Below are positions 40,801-54,300 of a DNA stretch of 64,000 nucleotides, piece after piece. The stretch is from Sinotaia quadrata (lineage: Eukaryota > Mollusca > Gastropoda > Architaenioglossa > Viviparidae): assembly GCA_028829895.1 (NCBI GenBank), contig CM054177.1:32823064-32887063 (forward strand). Direction: 5' to 3'. Positions within the stretch are counted from its first letter, which is position 1. Each line of letters begins with the position of its first letter. A model generated the notes under the pieces. That model was given only the letters and a program-made list of their open reading frames with translations, was not told where the DNA came from and searched no databases. Both the position numbers and the translations under genes were made by a program.

Positions 40801-42351
40801 ACAATTTTTGTGGTACTCTCTTGCATTGGATGAGAGTACCGATGTACACGATACTGCCCAACTATTGATATTTATACGTGGAATAAACACTTCTTTCAAA
40901 CTCACTGAAGAGTTACTAAGTGTTGAGTCACTCAAAGACACAACCACAGGCCATGATATATTTAATGCTGTTAATAACTGTATTGAAAGAACTGGGTTGG
41001 TTTGGAACAAGATGGCAAGTGTCACAACTGACGGAGCTCGTGCTTTGACCGGAAAAAATGTAGGTCTGGTAAAGTTGATAAGTGATAAGATTAAAGCAGA
41101 ATATCCTGACCACACATTATTACCACTTCACTGTGTGATCCATCAAGAAAATCTGTGTAAAACTGTTTTGAATATCAAGCATGTTATTGACCCAGTTGTC
41201 AGTGTCATCAACCTCATCAGATCAAGAGGACTTAATCACAGACAGTTCAGGGCATTACTTGACGATTTGGAAACTGAACATTCCGATGTGCTGTACCACA
41301 CCAGTGTTCGATGGCTGAGTCTCGGCAAGGTGTTGAGGCGAGTGTGGGACCTCAGAGAAGAAATAGTGATGTTCCTAGAGATGAAGGGCATTGAATGTGA
41401 CTTTAATACTAACATTGTCAATAAAGAGTGGAAGTTAGACTTTATGTTTGCCATTGAAATTATGGAAAAGTTAAATGAACTGAATGTCAAACTTCAGGGC
41501 AATTGTGTGTTTGCACATGAAATGTATGTTCATGTAAAATCATTTCGGGCAAAACTCTCACTGTTCTCCAGACAAGCAAGTGAAAAAAAGTTTTGTCACT
41601 TCCCTTTGCTGAAACAAGAAATCATTTCTGATGAAATGACTGAAAAGTATAGAGCCCAATTAGATGCACTGACTGATGAATTTGGAAGGAGATTTAAAGA
41701 TTTCAAGAACTTAGAGCCACACTTCAATATTCTCAGTTCCCCTTTAAGTGCAGAAGCTGATACAGCCCCGGAGGACATACAGTTAGAGCTTCTTGACTTA
41801 CAAGCAGATCATGAGAAATTCAAGTCAGATGGTTTGCTGGATTTCTATGGATCTTTATCAGATGAATCATTTCCAAACTTGAAAAACTTTGCAGCTAAAC
41901 TTTTATCATTGTTTGGATCAACATACATTTGCGAACAAGCATTTTCTTGCTTGAAGATCAACAAATCTAAGAATAGGTCTTTATTGTCGGACTGCAACTT
42001 GCATGCTGTCATGCGAATTTCAACAAGTAGACTTGCTCCAGATTTCAAGAATATTGTTAAAAATTGCAAGCAGTTACATACATCTCATTAGAAATCAATA
42101 ATTGTAATGACAATGTAGTCGGTTTATGTCTAAATTAAAGCCAATGAGAGATAATTTTAAAAATTTATTATAATAATAAAAATGTAAAATCTTGTTAACA
42201 AATTAGTAAAAGTGTTAGTCCATACTGTAAAATATAATGTATAAATGTATAAGTAAAATAAAATTGCAATAATTGGTTATTTATAGTTTTATACTGTTTT
42301 ATAAATAATTCATAATTACTTATTGTGATAGGTTGCTGTAAACAAAGTGGG

Positions 42352-42387
<36 letters not shown>

Positions 42388-45300
42388 CCCCCCAATAGCT
42401 TTACATTTGTCAATGTGGCCCTACACACTAAAAGTTTGCCCACCCCTGCTTTAGAGTATTTAAAATCTTCTAAACATTATTCATACTTTAGAGTATTTAA
42501 AGTCTTCTAAACATTATTCTTAAGAGCAAAATACTTGTAATATTTCACATGTTTTATAAACATGCTTATATAGTTATTTAATTGTAAGCTGAACAATCAG
42601 AAAATAAAAATAATTACTCTAAGCAAATATATATTTTAAAAATAAGTATTTCTGATTTTCTTTATTATCTTGAAACTCAGTCCTGAAATACAATGCCCTA
42701 AAACCAGGCATTTTTTAAAAGTTTTTTTATTTGCTAAAAAGAAGTAAGTAGGAAGACATTTTCAAATTTGTCAAACCACTTCCCACTTCAGTGAGCTGAC
42801 TGCAGATATGTCCTCAAATGCACAAATTCCATTTTCAGTGAACTGAATGCAGTCCATGACAGGCAATGAATTAGAAATTTATAATAATTTGATCTGCATA
42901 GCACTTCTCAGCAACAAATTTAAAACTTTGTCCAGCAGGCATGATTAATAATAAGTATCTGCTACAAGTGTATTTACTTAATGACTGGGCTTTAGCATAT
43001 TTAATGGCACTTGAAACATTAACACAAGTAAAAGATTGTCTGCAATAATGTTGCACTGTTTGCTATAAGAATTTTTTACTAGTAAAACAAAATCAAATAT
43101 CTTTCAAAACAGAATGAAGAATTGCTTCAAAACTTGCATCAGATGAAATTTAAAAGTGGCTATACTTTGAATTAAAAGAAAAATAATCCTTCTTATAAAA
43201 GTGAAGGTTTCATGGAAAGTACCAGGAGGTTTATAATTAATTTATTTTTCAACTAGTAAGCAACTTCACTGTTTGAAAATAACATTCTCAATTTCAAACA
43301 GCTCAGAATTTCAACACTATTTAGCGGTCAAGTATATCAGACAGCAATGGCAGGTGAAAGTAAATGTTGAGGGAAGCATGCTTTAAGTTAAAAAGACATA
43401 CTTAGTGAAAAAAATAAAAAAACACCTTACCTGTTTATTGTGATGCATAGCAATTTGTGGTTCCAAAAGTTTAGGTTGGAACAACTGCCAAAGATCTGGG
43501 AAATATTCACTGAACTGCAAAAGTCCATTCAGAAAAACATTCAGAATATCTTTACTACTAGTCAGATAGTTCTTTTCATTTTATTCATTATAAATATTTT
43601 ACTAAAAAGATATGCTTTAAGTTTTACAGATGTAGAAAGTGTAAGAATATGTTTTGTCATTATAATGATACATTGATGCAAATGCAAATTTGTTCTTAGA
43701 CTAATTAATGAACTAAACACTGAATGATAACAATGATCGATGTACAAATAGTCGATGTTAAATGTTGATTGTTAAAACAAATTCCTAGATTTATAGATTT
43801 ATGAAAAATCCATATCCCAGTACATGCATATTTAGTGCAGCAAATCAGGTAAGCAATAAAACAATAATTTCCCCCAAAACCCAATCTCAATTCATAAACA
43901 AATGAGTACAACATATAAACATAAGTACGTGAACATCAAACAACTAAAGAAAACTATAAAGTTTTATGAAATTTTATTGGAAATCATAGATATACATATG
44001 TTTCTAATGTTGATGAGAACATATAATGATTGTATAATATGTTTCTTTGAATTTAGAGTGGTGTAAATTGTCTGAAGATAAAAGAATATAGCTCTCTTTA
44101 TAGAAATATATTTTTTTTTTTTAGAAAAGTGTAATTTTGATGGTTGTATTTTGTCAGTAATATATCAAATACCTTCATTTACAGTAATTCTTTTAAAATT
44201 CTAAATGGGGAATATTGAATCAACAAAACTAATCTTGTATTCTTGACAAATAATGGTCACCTAAGTACTACAGTAAGGTAAGAGAGGATAAATGGCTAAT
44301 GTGGTGCTTTGATATGGGAATCTTAATTGTAGAAAGAACATTTAGATTAACTCCTTAACAATATAACCCAATCCATTCTGGTGAACAGCCTGGATCTGTT
44401 AAATCTCTTTGCTTTTTCATGCTTACAGACGTAACATTTCAATGTTTCATTTCATTGCAATGAACAGCTTGGACCTGTTGCACCTCTTTGCTTTGTCATG
44501 CTAATTATTCAGCATTTCAATGATTTTACAAATTTAGCATTGTTGTAGAACATTTGACTTAATGTATCTTATCACAAAATTTATTTTAATACATCTTCAT
44601 TGAAAAACTGCATTACTATTGTGGACCATCAGTAATGTAGACTGTAATCATAATGAATAATGCCGAAATACATTGCAGGCAATATAAATGGAGAAAATGA
44701 TGCAAACAAGGCATATTTCAAAACACTTAATATCAGAGCAAGTCTTCTGAAAATGACATATATGACATGAGTGAAATACACACCCACCCATATACCTATG
44801 TTGTTGTATAATATAGTTGTGATTTTGTATATAGAGATGCAAAAGCCAGCAAATAAATGACTAAGAGTACTATTGGAAACTGCCCAGAGAAATGTCAAAT
44901 TTATCATTGATATGATGCATGGACTGCTAATAGCAACTGGTCTTTCCAAGCAAGTTTCAGGCACATGGAAGCAATTATGTAGAAAATTAAATACATGATA
45001 AAGAGAATAATAAATGAAATCAGTTTGATCAGCTTGATACAAATGTACAGATGAATCAATCAATCATCATACGATTCTGATAAAGAGTTTTGAATTCTTC
45101 ATTCTTCCTTTTCTTCCTTTGAACTCATCACTCAAGATTTCTTAAGATAAATCAAGAAATGCACTCTAAAATTATGGGATTTTGATGGAATCCCTGCCTA
45201 TCTGCTTCTTTAATTCCTCCTTGCTGATGTTAATACATCTGTCATCTCAAAAACTGCCAACCATCTTCATACTACTTACACTTACTGATGTTAACACCTC

Positions 45301-48300
45301 TGTCATCTTAACAACTGCCAACCATCTTCTACTACTTACACTTAATGATGTTAACACCTCTGTCATCTTAACAACTGCCCTCCATCTTAATACTACTTAC
45401 ACTTACTGATGTTAACACCTCTGTCATCTTAACAAGTGCCCTCCATCTTAATACTACTTACACTTACTGATGTTAACACCTATGTCATCTTAACAACTGC
45501 CCTCCATCTTAATACTACTTACACTTACTGATGTTAACACTTCTGTCATCTTAACAAGTGCCCGCCATCTTAATGCTACTTACACTTACTGATGTTAACA
45601 CCTCTGTCATCTTAACAATTGCCAATTATCTTTATACTATCTACACTTATTGATCTTGTTAACACCTGTCATCTCTGTTATGTTTGCCTCAGATAGGGGA
45701 AGGGGGGAAATGGGTGACAGTGCAGACTCTGTCAGACATCTGTCACAGAGAATGTCTAACTCTCCTGTTAGTCCTTCCTCGACTAAGAGTATTGTCTGTG
45801 TTTTAGTTTCTTTGGTTATGTTCATGGTGGTTTGTCAAGGCCTCTGCTTTCTGTTTCGTTGTTCTTTTCCTTCATTGCTGTCTTACTTGTCTTGGTACTG
45901 ACGATTATGAGTTTTTGGCTTTCTGTAAGAGTGTGGCAGGATTCCATTTTCTGGGTTGTTTGAGATTTGGTATCGGGTGCTGTGATTGTAGGTGTCTGGG
46001 AAAATGATTCATTCATCTGTTTGGTAGTTGTTTGTAATTCTCTTTGATCTTAGGAGGAAATTTCCATTGAATACTGGTGTTGACTTCTTTTATGTTGTTT
46101 CTTGTCAGTTCATTTGTGTAATCTTTGTCATGTTGTGGTCTTTTCTCCCCTCTTAAATAGTCCTTCAGTTCATTGGTGTGTTTGGGCAACAACCCTGTCT
46201 GTCAAATCTCTAGATTGTTTCAAGGAGATTTGTCAGTATCATGTTAATTGAGTCTTCATTGGTGGTGGTGGGCAGCACCAGAGGTGGTGGGCAAGTATTG
46301 CTTTGTGAGCTCTTTAACATAATTCATCATTTCTTCAAATGTGCAGTTGTATTCCCAGCATGATGCATCTATCACTGGATCTACTCTATAATGTGTACAC
46401 ATATGAACTGTACACAGATTAGGTGTGTGTGTTGAGAAGGAGGGAAGTTGGAGCACTTATCCTCTCCTTGTTCTGAATTGTTGTTTTCACAGTGATCCCT
46501 TGGTGTGAGGTACATGCAGCCTCGCCCTGAAAAGGGCTTGGATGCAGCATGTGTAGATTATCTGTATCTCTCAACAGCCATTAACTTCACACTTCGGTGA
46601 CACTGCTGTGAAGGGTAGATGCAACTGCTCTTGATGAGGGCAGTCCTTAACTAGGAAATGGACCAAATGGGATGAGACCTAGAGCCCCTAGAATTCTGTA
46701 CACATCTCTTCTCCACTCCCAAAACAATGGCTCACACACAATTACAACAAAGTTTCCACATTCTGCTGTTTCTCACCACAGTTCAACATCTGTGCCCTTC
46801 TCTCTCAAAACAATGGCTCACACACAAGGTCTCCAAGCTCTGCTATGTTTTTGACTCAGCTCAACATCTATGCTCTTCTCCTCTCTCAAAACATTGGCTC
46901 ACATACAATCAAACAAGATCTCCCTATATTGCTATGTTTCTCATGCCAGCTGAAAGTTGCCTGTCTAACCTCACTCCTGTATGTTTCAGCTCAACATCTA
47001 TGCTCTTCTTCTGAAACACTTAATGTACCAATCATGAAAATCAAACATAGGGTCAAATTTCTTTTTCATAACAGTGTCTTGTCACCTGAAATGAACTGCA
47101 TTGTGTGCTTCTAATTGTGTGCTGTTATATATGCTATAATATGCTTATATTTGTGAATGTGAATATCTATACATACTGTGTGCTACTCTTCATTTTGTAC
47201 AGAATATTTACTGCATGTGCTATTATTATTATCAAGTTATTTAGCTGAAAGAAAGAACTGAAAAAAAGATTACTATTAATATACAACAAACTCTCCATAA
47301 GTTTCTCTGTCTTTGAGAGTATGTAAACATGCTTCCTATTAATAGGCTAATTCATAATGTACTCTCTAAGAGTTTCTTTGTCTTTGAGAGGATGTAAAAC
47401 TGCTTCCTATTAATAGGCTAATTCAAAATGTACTCATATGAGTTTCTCATTCTTCAAGACGATGTAAAACTTTTTCCTATTAATAGGCAAATTCATGATG
47501 TACTTACCATGAGTTTCTCTGTCTTCGAGAGGACACAGAAGTTCATGACAGTAAAGTAGCAAACCAGTTTAGTAGTCCCATGGATCTGTGGATCTGAAAA
47601 TTATTATTCCCAAAGTACCTTTCAGGTATAGTAAAAAAACAACCAGAAGAGTCACTGTTTCAGCTAAACAGCCATTATCTGGTCAATATTTTTATAATGA
47701 TATATATATAAATGACATGATTAAGTATACTGATGTATGATAAAATAAGATATATCATTAAAAACAGCTATATCAGGTATTTATAGTAACTAGTGGAAAC
47801 CTCAAAAGGAATAGAGATAGATCTGTTATTGCATTGGTTTCTTCATAACACCTAGCAGTCAAGCTCTTTATACTGATCACAAAACAGTTTCAAGTCGCAG
47901 AGCTTTTGTTTCAAAGATTAATAATTAACAAAAAATAATAATTAGAAATAAGGGAAATAGGTTTAAATTTACTTACATATAACATTTATTGTAACAATTA
48001 AATATAACAATAATATCTACATAAAGAATAACATGAACAGGGAGACCAATGATTTAATATTCTTTTTCATATGTTAATAGAGTTTCTAAGGCAAATGTTC
48101 ATTAAATGTAAGCTATCTTTGGAGGATAGAAATTGGAATTTGTTTTGCAAATGATATTTTGCTAAAAAGTAAATTACAAATCTGTTTTTGAAAGAACAAA
48201 GCTTGAAAAAGTGGCTATCAATTTACCACTTTATGATAGGTATCAGTTAAAAAACAATAAACCACCTCTGTCATGAATAAATGACAAGTCAAATTTTTAC

Positions 48301-51300
48301 TTGAACTATTTGTATAAAAGACAATCAAATTGCAGCTTTTCATTCTGGTAGACCCAGATAAAACTAGTAAAGAATCACCTACAACAATACCAATTGGGAT
48401 AACAAGAATTTCAAAATGTAAAACATAGAACATGCTTATTCAAATAGCTGGATAAAATCTCGCAAAAAAGGGAAATAACACACTCAAAACTCAAACAAGA
48501 TTGCAGGTAAGTTAATAAAGAAATTGCTTTACTATAAACAACAAAGACTATAAGGCGATCAAAAGGAGGCTGGCTATGAGGAGAAAAAGACAAGACAATC
48601 AGAAGTTTGGCTTTGTAGTATGAAGAAAAGCTACAAGGAAAACAGAAGGGTGGCTATGTAGTAAGGAAAAAGACTACAAAAGGCAATCAGAAGGATAGTA
48701 ATGAGGTAGGGAAAAAGGCTCTAAGGTGATCTGAAGGCTGGCTATGTGGTAGGGGGAAAAGGCTACAAGACAATCAGAAGGCTGGCTATGTGGTAGGAGG
48801 AAAAGACTATAAGACAACAAGAAGGCTGGCTATGTGGTAGGGGGGAAAGGCTACAAGAGAATCAGAAGGCTAGCTCTATGGTAGGGGGAAAAGACTATAA
48901 GACAATCAGAAGGCTGGCTATGTGGTAATGGAGATAGGGAGAAAGGCTATATGAGGTAGTGAAAAAGCTACAAGATACAGAAGGATAGTTATGAGGTAGG
49001 GAGAAAGGCTATATGAGGTAGTGAAAAAGCTACAAGATACAGAAGGATAGTTGATAAGGTGATCTAAAGGCTGGCTATGTGGTAGAGGTTAAATGCAATT
49101 ATAAGTAGTTTGACTTCATCTTCCTTGAAAATTGGAAATAGTTACAATAAGACTTGACACTGATGGTTTCTACACATCAATTATGAGATATATCTCCTGC
49201 TAAACAGACTATAAAAATGTCTAGTTCAACAAATACATGATGTACAAATAATAAGTAAAACAAATGAAGGTTGTCTAGTTCTATTTCAGATTTTAGTTTT
49301 GTAGCAGTATACTCCTTGATCAAGACTCATCTGTTCTTTATTTACCCATGTTAGGTTTGGTAAGATTCTTAGGTAAGGTATGTTAAGATGCTTGTTTTTT
49401 CTTGATATGATGTTGCTATGTATGGTAGATGTTATTGTCATTTTCCTTGACTTGGACTAAATATGCACTTTGATTCTGCTGTAAGTTAGGAATAGGAAGA
49501 TGTTATTTTCATTCATTTGGACTTATAAGCACTTCATACACAAACATATTTAAACTTTTGTTGAGTTTTGTAGCATGATTGTAAGCACATTTATCAGAAT
49601 TAAAATATATCAAGCATATCATGTGAAAGTTAACTAATCACTTAGTTATCAAAACATCACAACATAAACTTGCTTAAAATAAAAGCTTCAGTAAAACGTA
49701 CTACGTTACTTACCGACATAAAGTCTGGCTTGTGATAAAAGACTCAACAAATGTTCATACACCTGCACATAGCATTTTATTTTTGTTTTTCAGTAACAGT
49801 CATGCATAAAATTATTATTAAAAAAAGAAACTACAAATTACAATCATGTATCACATGCATTATGGATCTTTTCATAATATATTTATTTATTTGTACACAG
49901 TAAGATGTTCTGTATAACAGTTTCATGACACTAATGTATTAGTGTAGGCAGGTTTCTTTACACAACAGCCATTATCTGACAGAAAATACACAGTAAAACA
50001 TGTTCTGTATAATAGATACTAGACAGAAATGTATTATTGTGTGCAGAGTCGTTTATGCAATAGTCATCATCTGACAGAAAATACACAGTATAAAACGCAT
50101 TTTGTTTAACAGATACTTGATAGAAATGCATGATGGTGTGCAGAGTTCTTTACACAATAGTCATCATCTGACAGGAATTACTCAGTAATACATGATTTAT
50201 AACAGATACTTTACACAAATGTATTGCTGTGTGCAGAGCCTCTAATACCCTGCAGCTCAAATGAGCCAAAATCCCAAATTGATGTGATTGGTAATCCATC
50301 ATCTGACAGAAAATAAATATATATATACAATAAGATTACTTCATGTTTTACTGTGTATTAAGACAATGACATCTTCAAACAAAATAAAATAAGTTTGGAA
50401 CCAGATTCAGGCATGATATTATGCCTAGTGAATGGTTTTTAGAGTCTTGTTATGGTCACAGACAGGCCTAGAGTCTTGTTAAGGTAACAGACAGGCCTAG
50501 AGTCTTGTTATGGTAACAGACAGGCCTAGAGTCTTGTTAAGGTAACAGACAGGCCTAGAGTCTTGTTATGGTAACAGACAGGCCTAGAGTCTTGTTATGG
50601 TCACAGACATGCCTAGAGTCTTTTTATGGTCACAGACAGGCCTAGAGTCTTGTTATGGTCACAGACAGGCCTAGAGTCTTGTTATGTTCACAGGCAAGCC
50701 TACAGTGTTTCTTCCTGCTGTGCTGCTAAGTAAAGAAGGAATGAGTCATGATAACAGTCCTTAAATTCTCTTCATTAACACAATGTCATTTTTATGATGG
50801 TTGTGAAGTTTACCAATATTCCACATTACTACTTATATGTGGACAAGAAATAAAAGCTGCTACTGTTACTTTCATTTCTGTAAGCTTATCTGGCTCAGTT
50901 CACTCTGCCCTCAGTGACTGACATGCATGTGACCTGAACTCCATCATAACTGCAAGGTGTGAGAGGCATGGGGGTGAAAAAAATACAACTAAATAATGTT
51001 TTGTTGTCTTCAACACTGATGGCAATATTTGTAGGTCAAAAGCAAAAACATAATTTTTACTGAAAGCTGTCCTAGCTGAATTTTGAAAAAACTACTTTTA
51101 CATAAATAGAACTATTTGCTTAAAATGAGAATGGATTGACATAAAATAAGGAAATAAACAAACAAGTAAAGCTTTATTTTAACACATTTGTATTTAAAAG
51201 AAATGGAAACAAAACTAATGACAAGCCCACACTTGAAGAAAAATAATTAAAAGACGTTTACCTGATGCAACACCATTCGTACATCTGGTGACATCTGTGG

Positions 51301-54300
51301 TAAAAAGATTTTTAAATAAATAATTTGATTAAATATTGCTGATATTTATCAATCCATTCATCCATCTTGTCTTAGTAACTATCTATATCTCACTTTATGA
51401 ACATAAATAACTATACTAATGTACAGTAGGACAACAAAGAAAGCATCTCTGTTCCTATGCTTCACTTTATAAATATCTACATTACTGAGCAGTAGGAATT
51501 CAATACAAAGAAACCATCACCATATCTCCATTTCACTTTTTGAAAATAAACATCTATAGTATCATACAACAGAAATTCACAAAAAGAAAGTAACCAAGCC
51601 CTCTATTAAGTGGCTCACAGAGTTAAAAGGCCTACCTATTATTGTCTAAGTATGACAAAATATACATCTTGTTGAATTAAGAAATAGTGAGATGAAATAC
51701 ATGAAATAAATACATAATTTCAACACTATAAATTGTAGACATCATTTCAAAATACAAATTGCCAACCTGTAGGTCTTTGTGTGGGTTCAAGTTGCGTCCT
51801 GACCGAAATGACTGGCGAAACTGGTTACATGGAACAAGGGCGACAAGCAAATGTGCAGCAGCTAGGACCAAGGAACAGATATCACGGCAACCCCACAAAA
51901 TGTATAAATAAATTTAAATACAATTAAACACTAACTCAACTACAAAAGTTTGCATTTTATGTTGGGGAAAGTGTATTTTGAGCTATATCATGAATAAACT
52001 TGAAGACTTTATGTGCATGCACAAATTTATCCTTGATTACATGGTAATTATTATTTGAATAAATTGTTCAGTTTTATTTTCATTTTAGTCTTATCAACAT
52101 TCTACTGTTATTATTAACTGGTGGATTTTTCTCCCATGATGTTTTCTTTTATAATATATTTTTATGCACTATAAATTAAAAACAAATTAAGAAAATCCCT
52201 TAACATGAGATTTCAGAGATGAACGAGCTTATATGTGACAATCTCATTAATTAACCCTAGATAAAGTAATTATTAGTGTCTGGTAATGTGTTTCAAAAGT
52301 GATATAAAACCAGAGATAAAATTAAATGAATAATTATTTGCCTGGTTATGGGTTTAAGAAGTTATATAATCCCTTGAGTAAAATTAAATGAAAGAGTGGA
52401 TAATTAATAGTGTCTCACAATGGGTTTAAGAAGTTAATAAACCTGAGGTAAAACTAAATGACAGAGTGTAATTTTTAGTGTCTGATAATGGGTTTAAGAA
52501 GTTAATAAACCTGAGGTAAAATTAAATGACAGAGTGGGTAATTATTAGTGTCTGATAATGGGTATAAGAAGTTAATAAACTTGAGGTATAATTAAATGAC
52601 AGAGTGGGTAATTATTAGTATCTGATAATGGGTATAAGAAGTTAATAAACCTGAAATAAAACTAATGAGTGAGCAATGAATAGTCTGATAATAGGTTTGA
52701 GATATGAAAGAGGTGGATCTTCCTGATTGGTAGAGATTTGTGCTCCCCTGCAGGAGATAGATAATTATAATTCATATAATAAAGATAACCATGGTTAATT
52801 AGTATTCTTAATATAAATAAAAATAATCACTAGATGCTTTTACAGACACAGATGATGAAGCCTCTAGAATGGATAATTGCCATGCCTCAACCTTGTTCTG
52901 AAGCACAGGTTTGGATGGATTAAGGAATAGATAGAATCTTGCCTTCCTTTTAAATCTGTATGCATCCATATAAATGGATGCAAGTATATCTGGGAGAGGG
53001 TGGGGTGTTGCTTTCAAATTTTACTCCACAGATTTCTTCACATAAATATTTGAAATGTTAGCAACTTTTATGCTCCCATAACAAAGTCTAAACATACTGC
53101 TGTCATTAAAACATGTCTAATTCCTGCTGCTCAGTCAAAGCAGAGAAGAGATTCAATGTGTCTAACCAGAGAACATTAAAAAAATTCTATGTGAAAACTG
53201 TAGTGTCCTGGGTGCTCCTTGGATGTTTGTATTTTTAAGGCCAGATGGCTAAGATTGAGTGCAGCTAAAGGGTGACTATCATTTTCACTGTGCTAGATTC
53301 TTGGGATGACAGTTTTCTAGAAGGTACTGATGATATGATCAGTATGCTGGGCAAGCTAGCTAATCTCCTAATCTGCTTAGAAAGAATCAGTGAGGAATAT
53401 CTAGCCCATCCATTTGATATTTCGGAAGACAGTGTGAAAGATGAAAGAATAATGCATGTGATCCAGTGCAAACTGTTCACTTCATTTTCCATATCTGTTA
53501 CATAGAGCTGTATTCACTGGGATGTCAGCTAACCTGGAAAACAATTTCATCTTGCAGAGAGAAATAACTTCTCTTTTTTCAAACAAACAACCTGATTAAG
53601 AGTTTGTGAGCCCTAAAATCAGATTGTTTAAGATTAATAATTCTAAATTCAGAATTGTTAAGGGGGAAAAAAATCTATAATCTTAATCTTTAAATCTAAA
53701 ATCAAGTTGTGTGGTATCATATTTTGGTTTAGTCTTCATCAGATGAATTCTAAAATGTTTGTATTGGTGATAGCTGATGTCATGTGAGTGTTAAAAGACT
53801 TATGTGAGTGAAGCAAAACAATTGCAAAGTATTTACAGACACCCACCATTATGTGGCTGAAGTTCTGAAGCAAGATAATTCTATTTAAAATGGTATAGTG
53901 GCATGAAAAACAAAACAAAACTGCATACTTATACACAAAAGTCCATCATAATAATGTTTAAATATCTATTTGGAAAAAGAAATAAAGCTACTGCTCATGA
54001 AACATTACTTAGATCTTTGTTCATTAAAGCCAAATCATAAAGCAAAAAACACAAAAAATTCAAAACAATTTGTAGGATTATTTAAAAGAGTAAAAGATCA
54101 AGCTTTTAATTTGTCATAAAACAATGGAACTGACCATTTCTAACTCGAACATTGTTGTGAGCAATTAGGTAGTGTTCCACCCAACTGTCCATTTGGTCCA
54201 GTGTCCAGGCCTGAGCCAGCTTGTTTCGAGTCACTTGGGTAGTTAGCCATTCTAAGCAGGGATGAGGTGCAATCTTGGTCAGCTGAATATAAAATATATT

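Noticed and set aside
40570..42069. Several - strand open frames across the hAT transposase
   Set aside because: Antisense shadows of the intact transposase gene.
50443..50705. 29-bp direct repeats resembling a CRISPR array
   Set aside because: The repeats are head to tail without spacers, in an animal intron.
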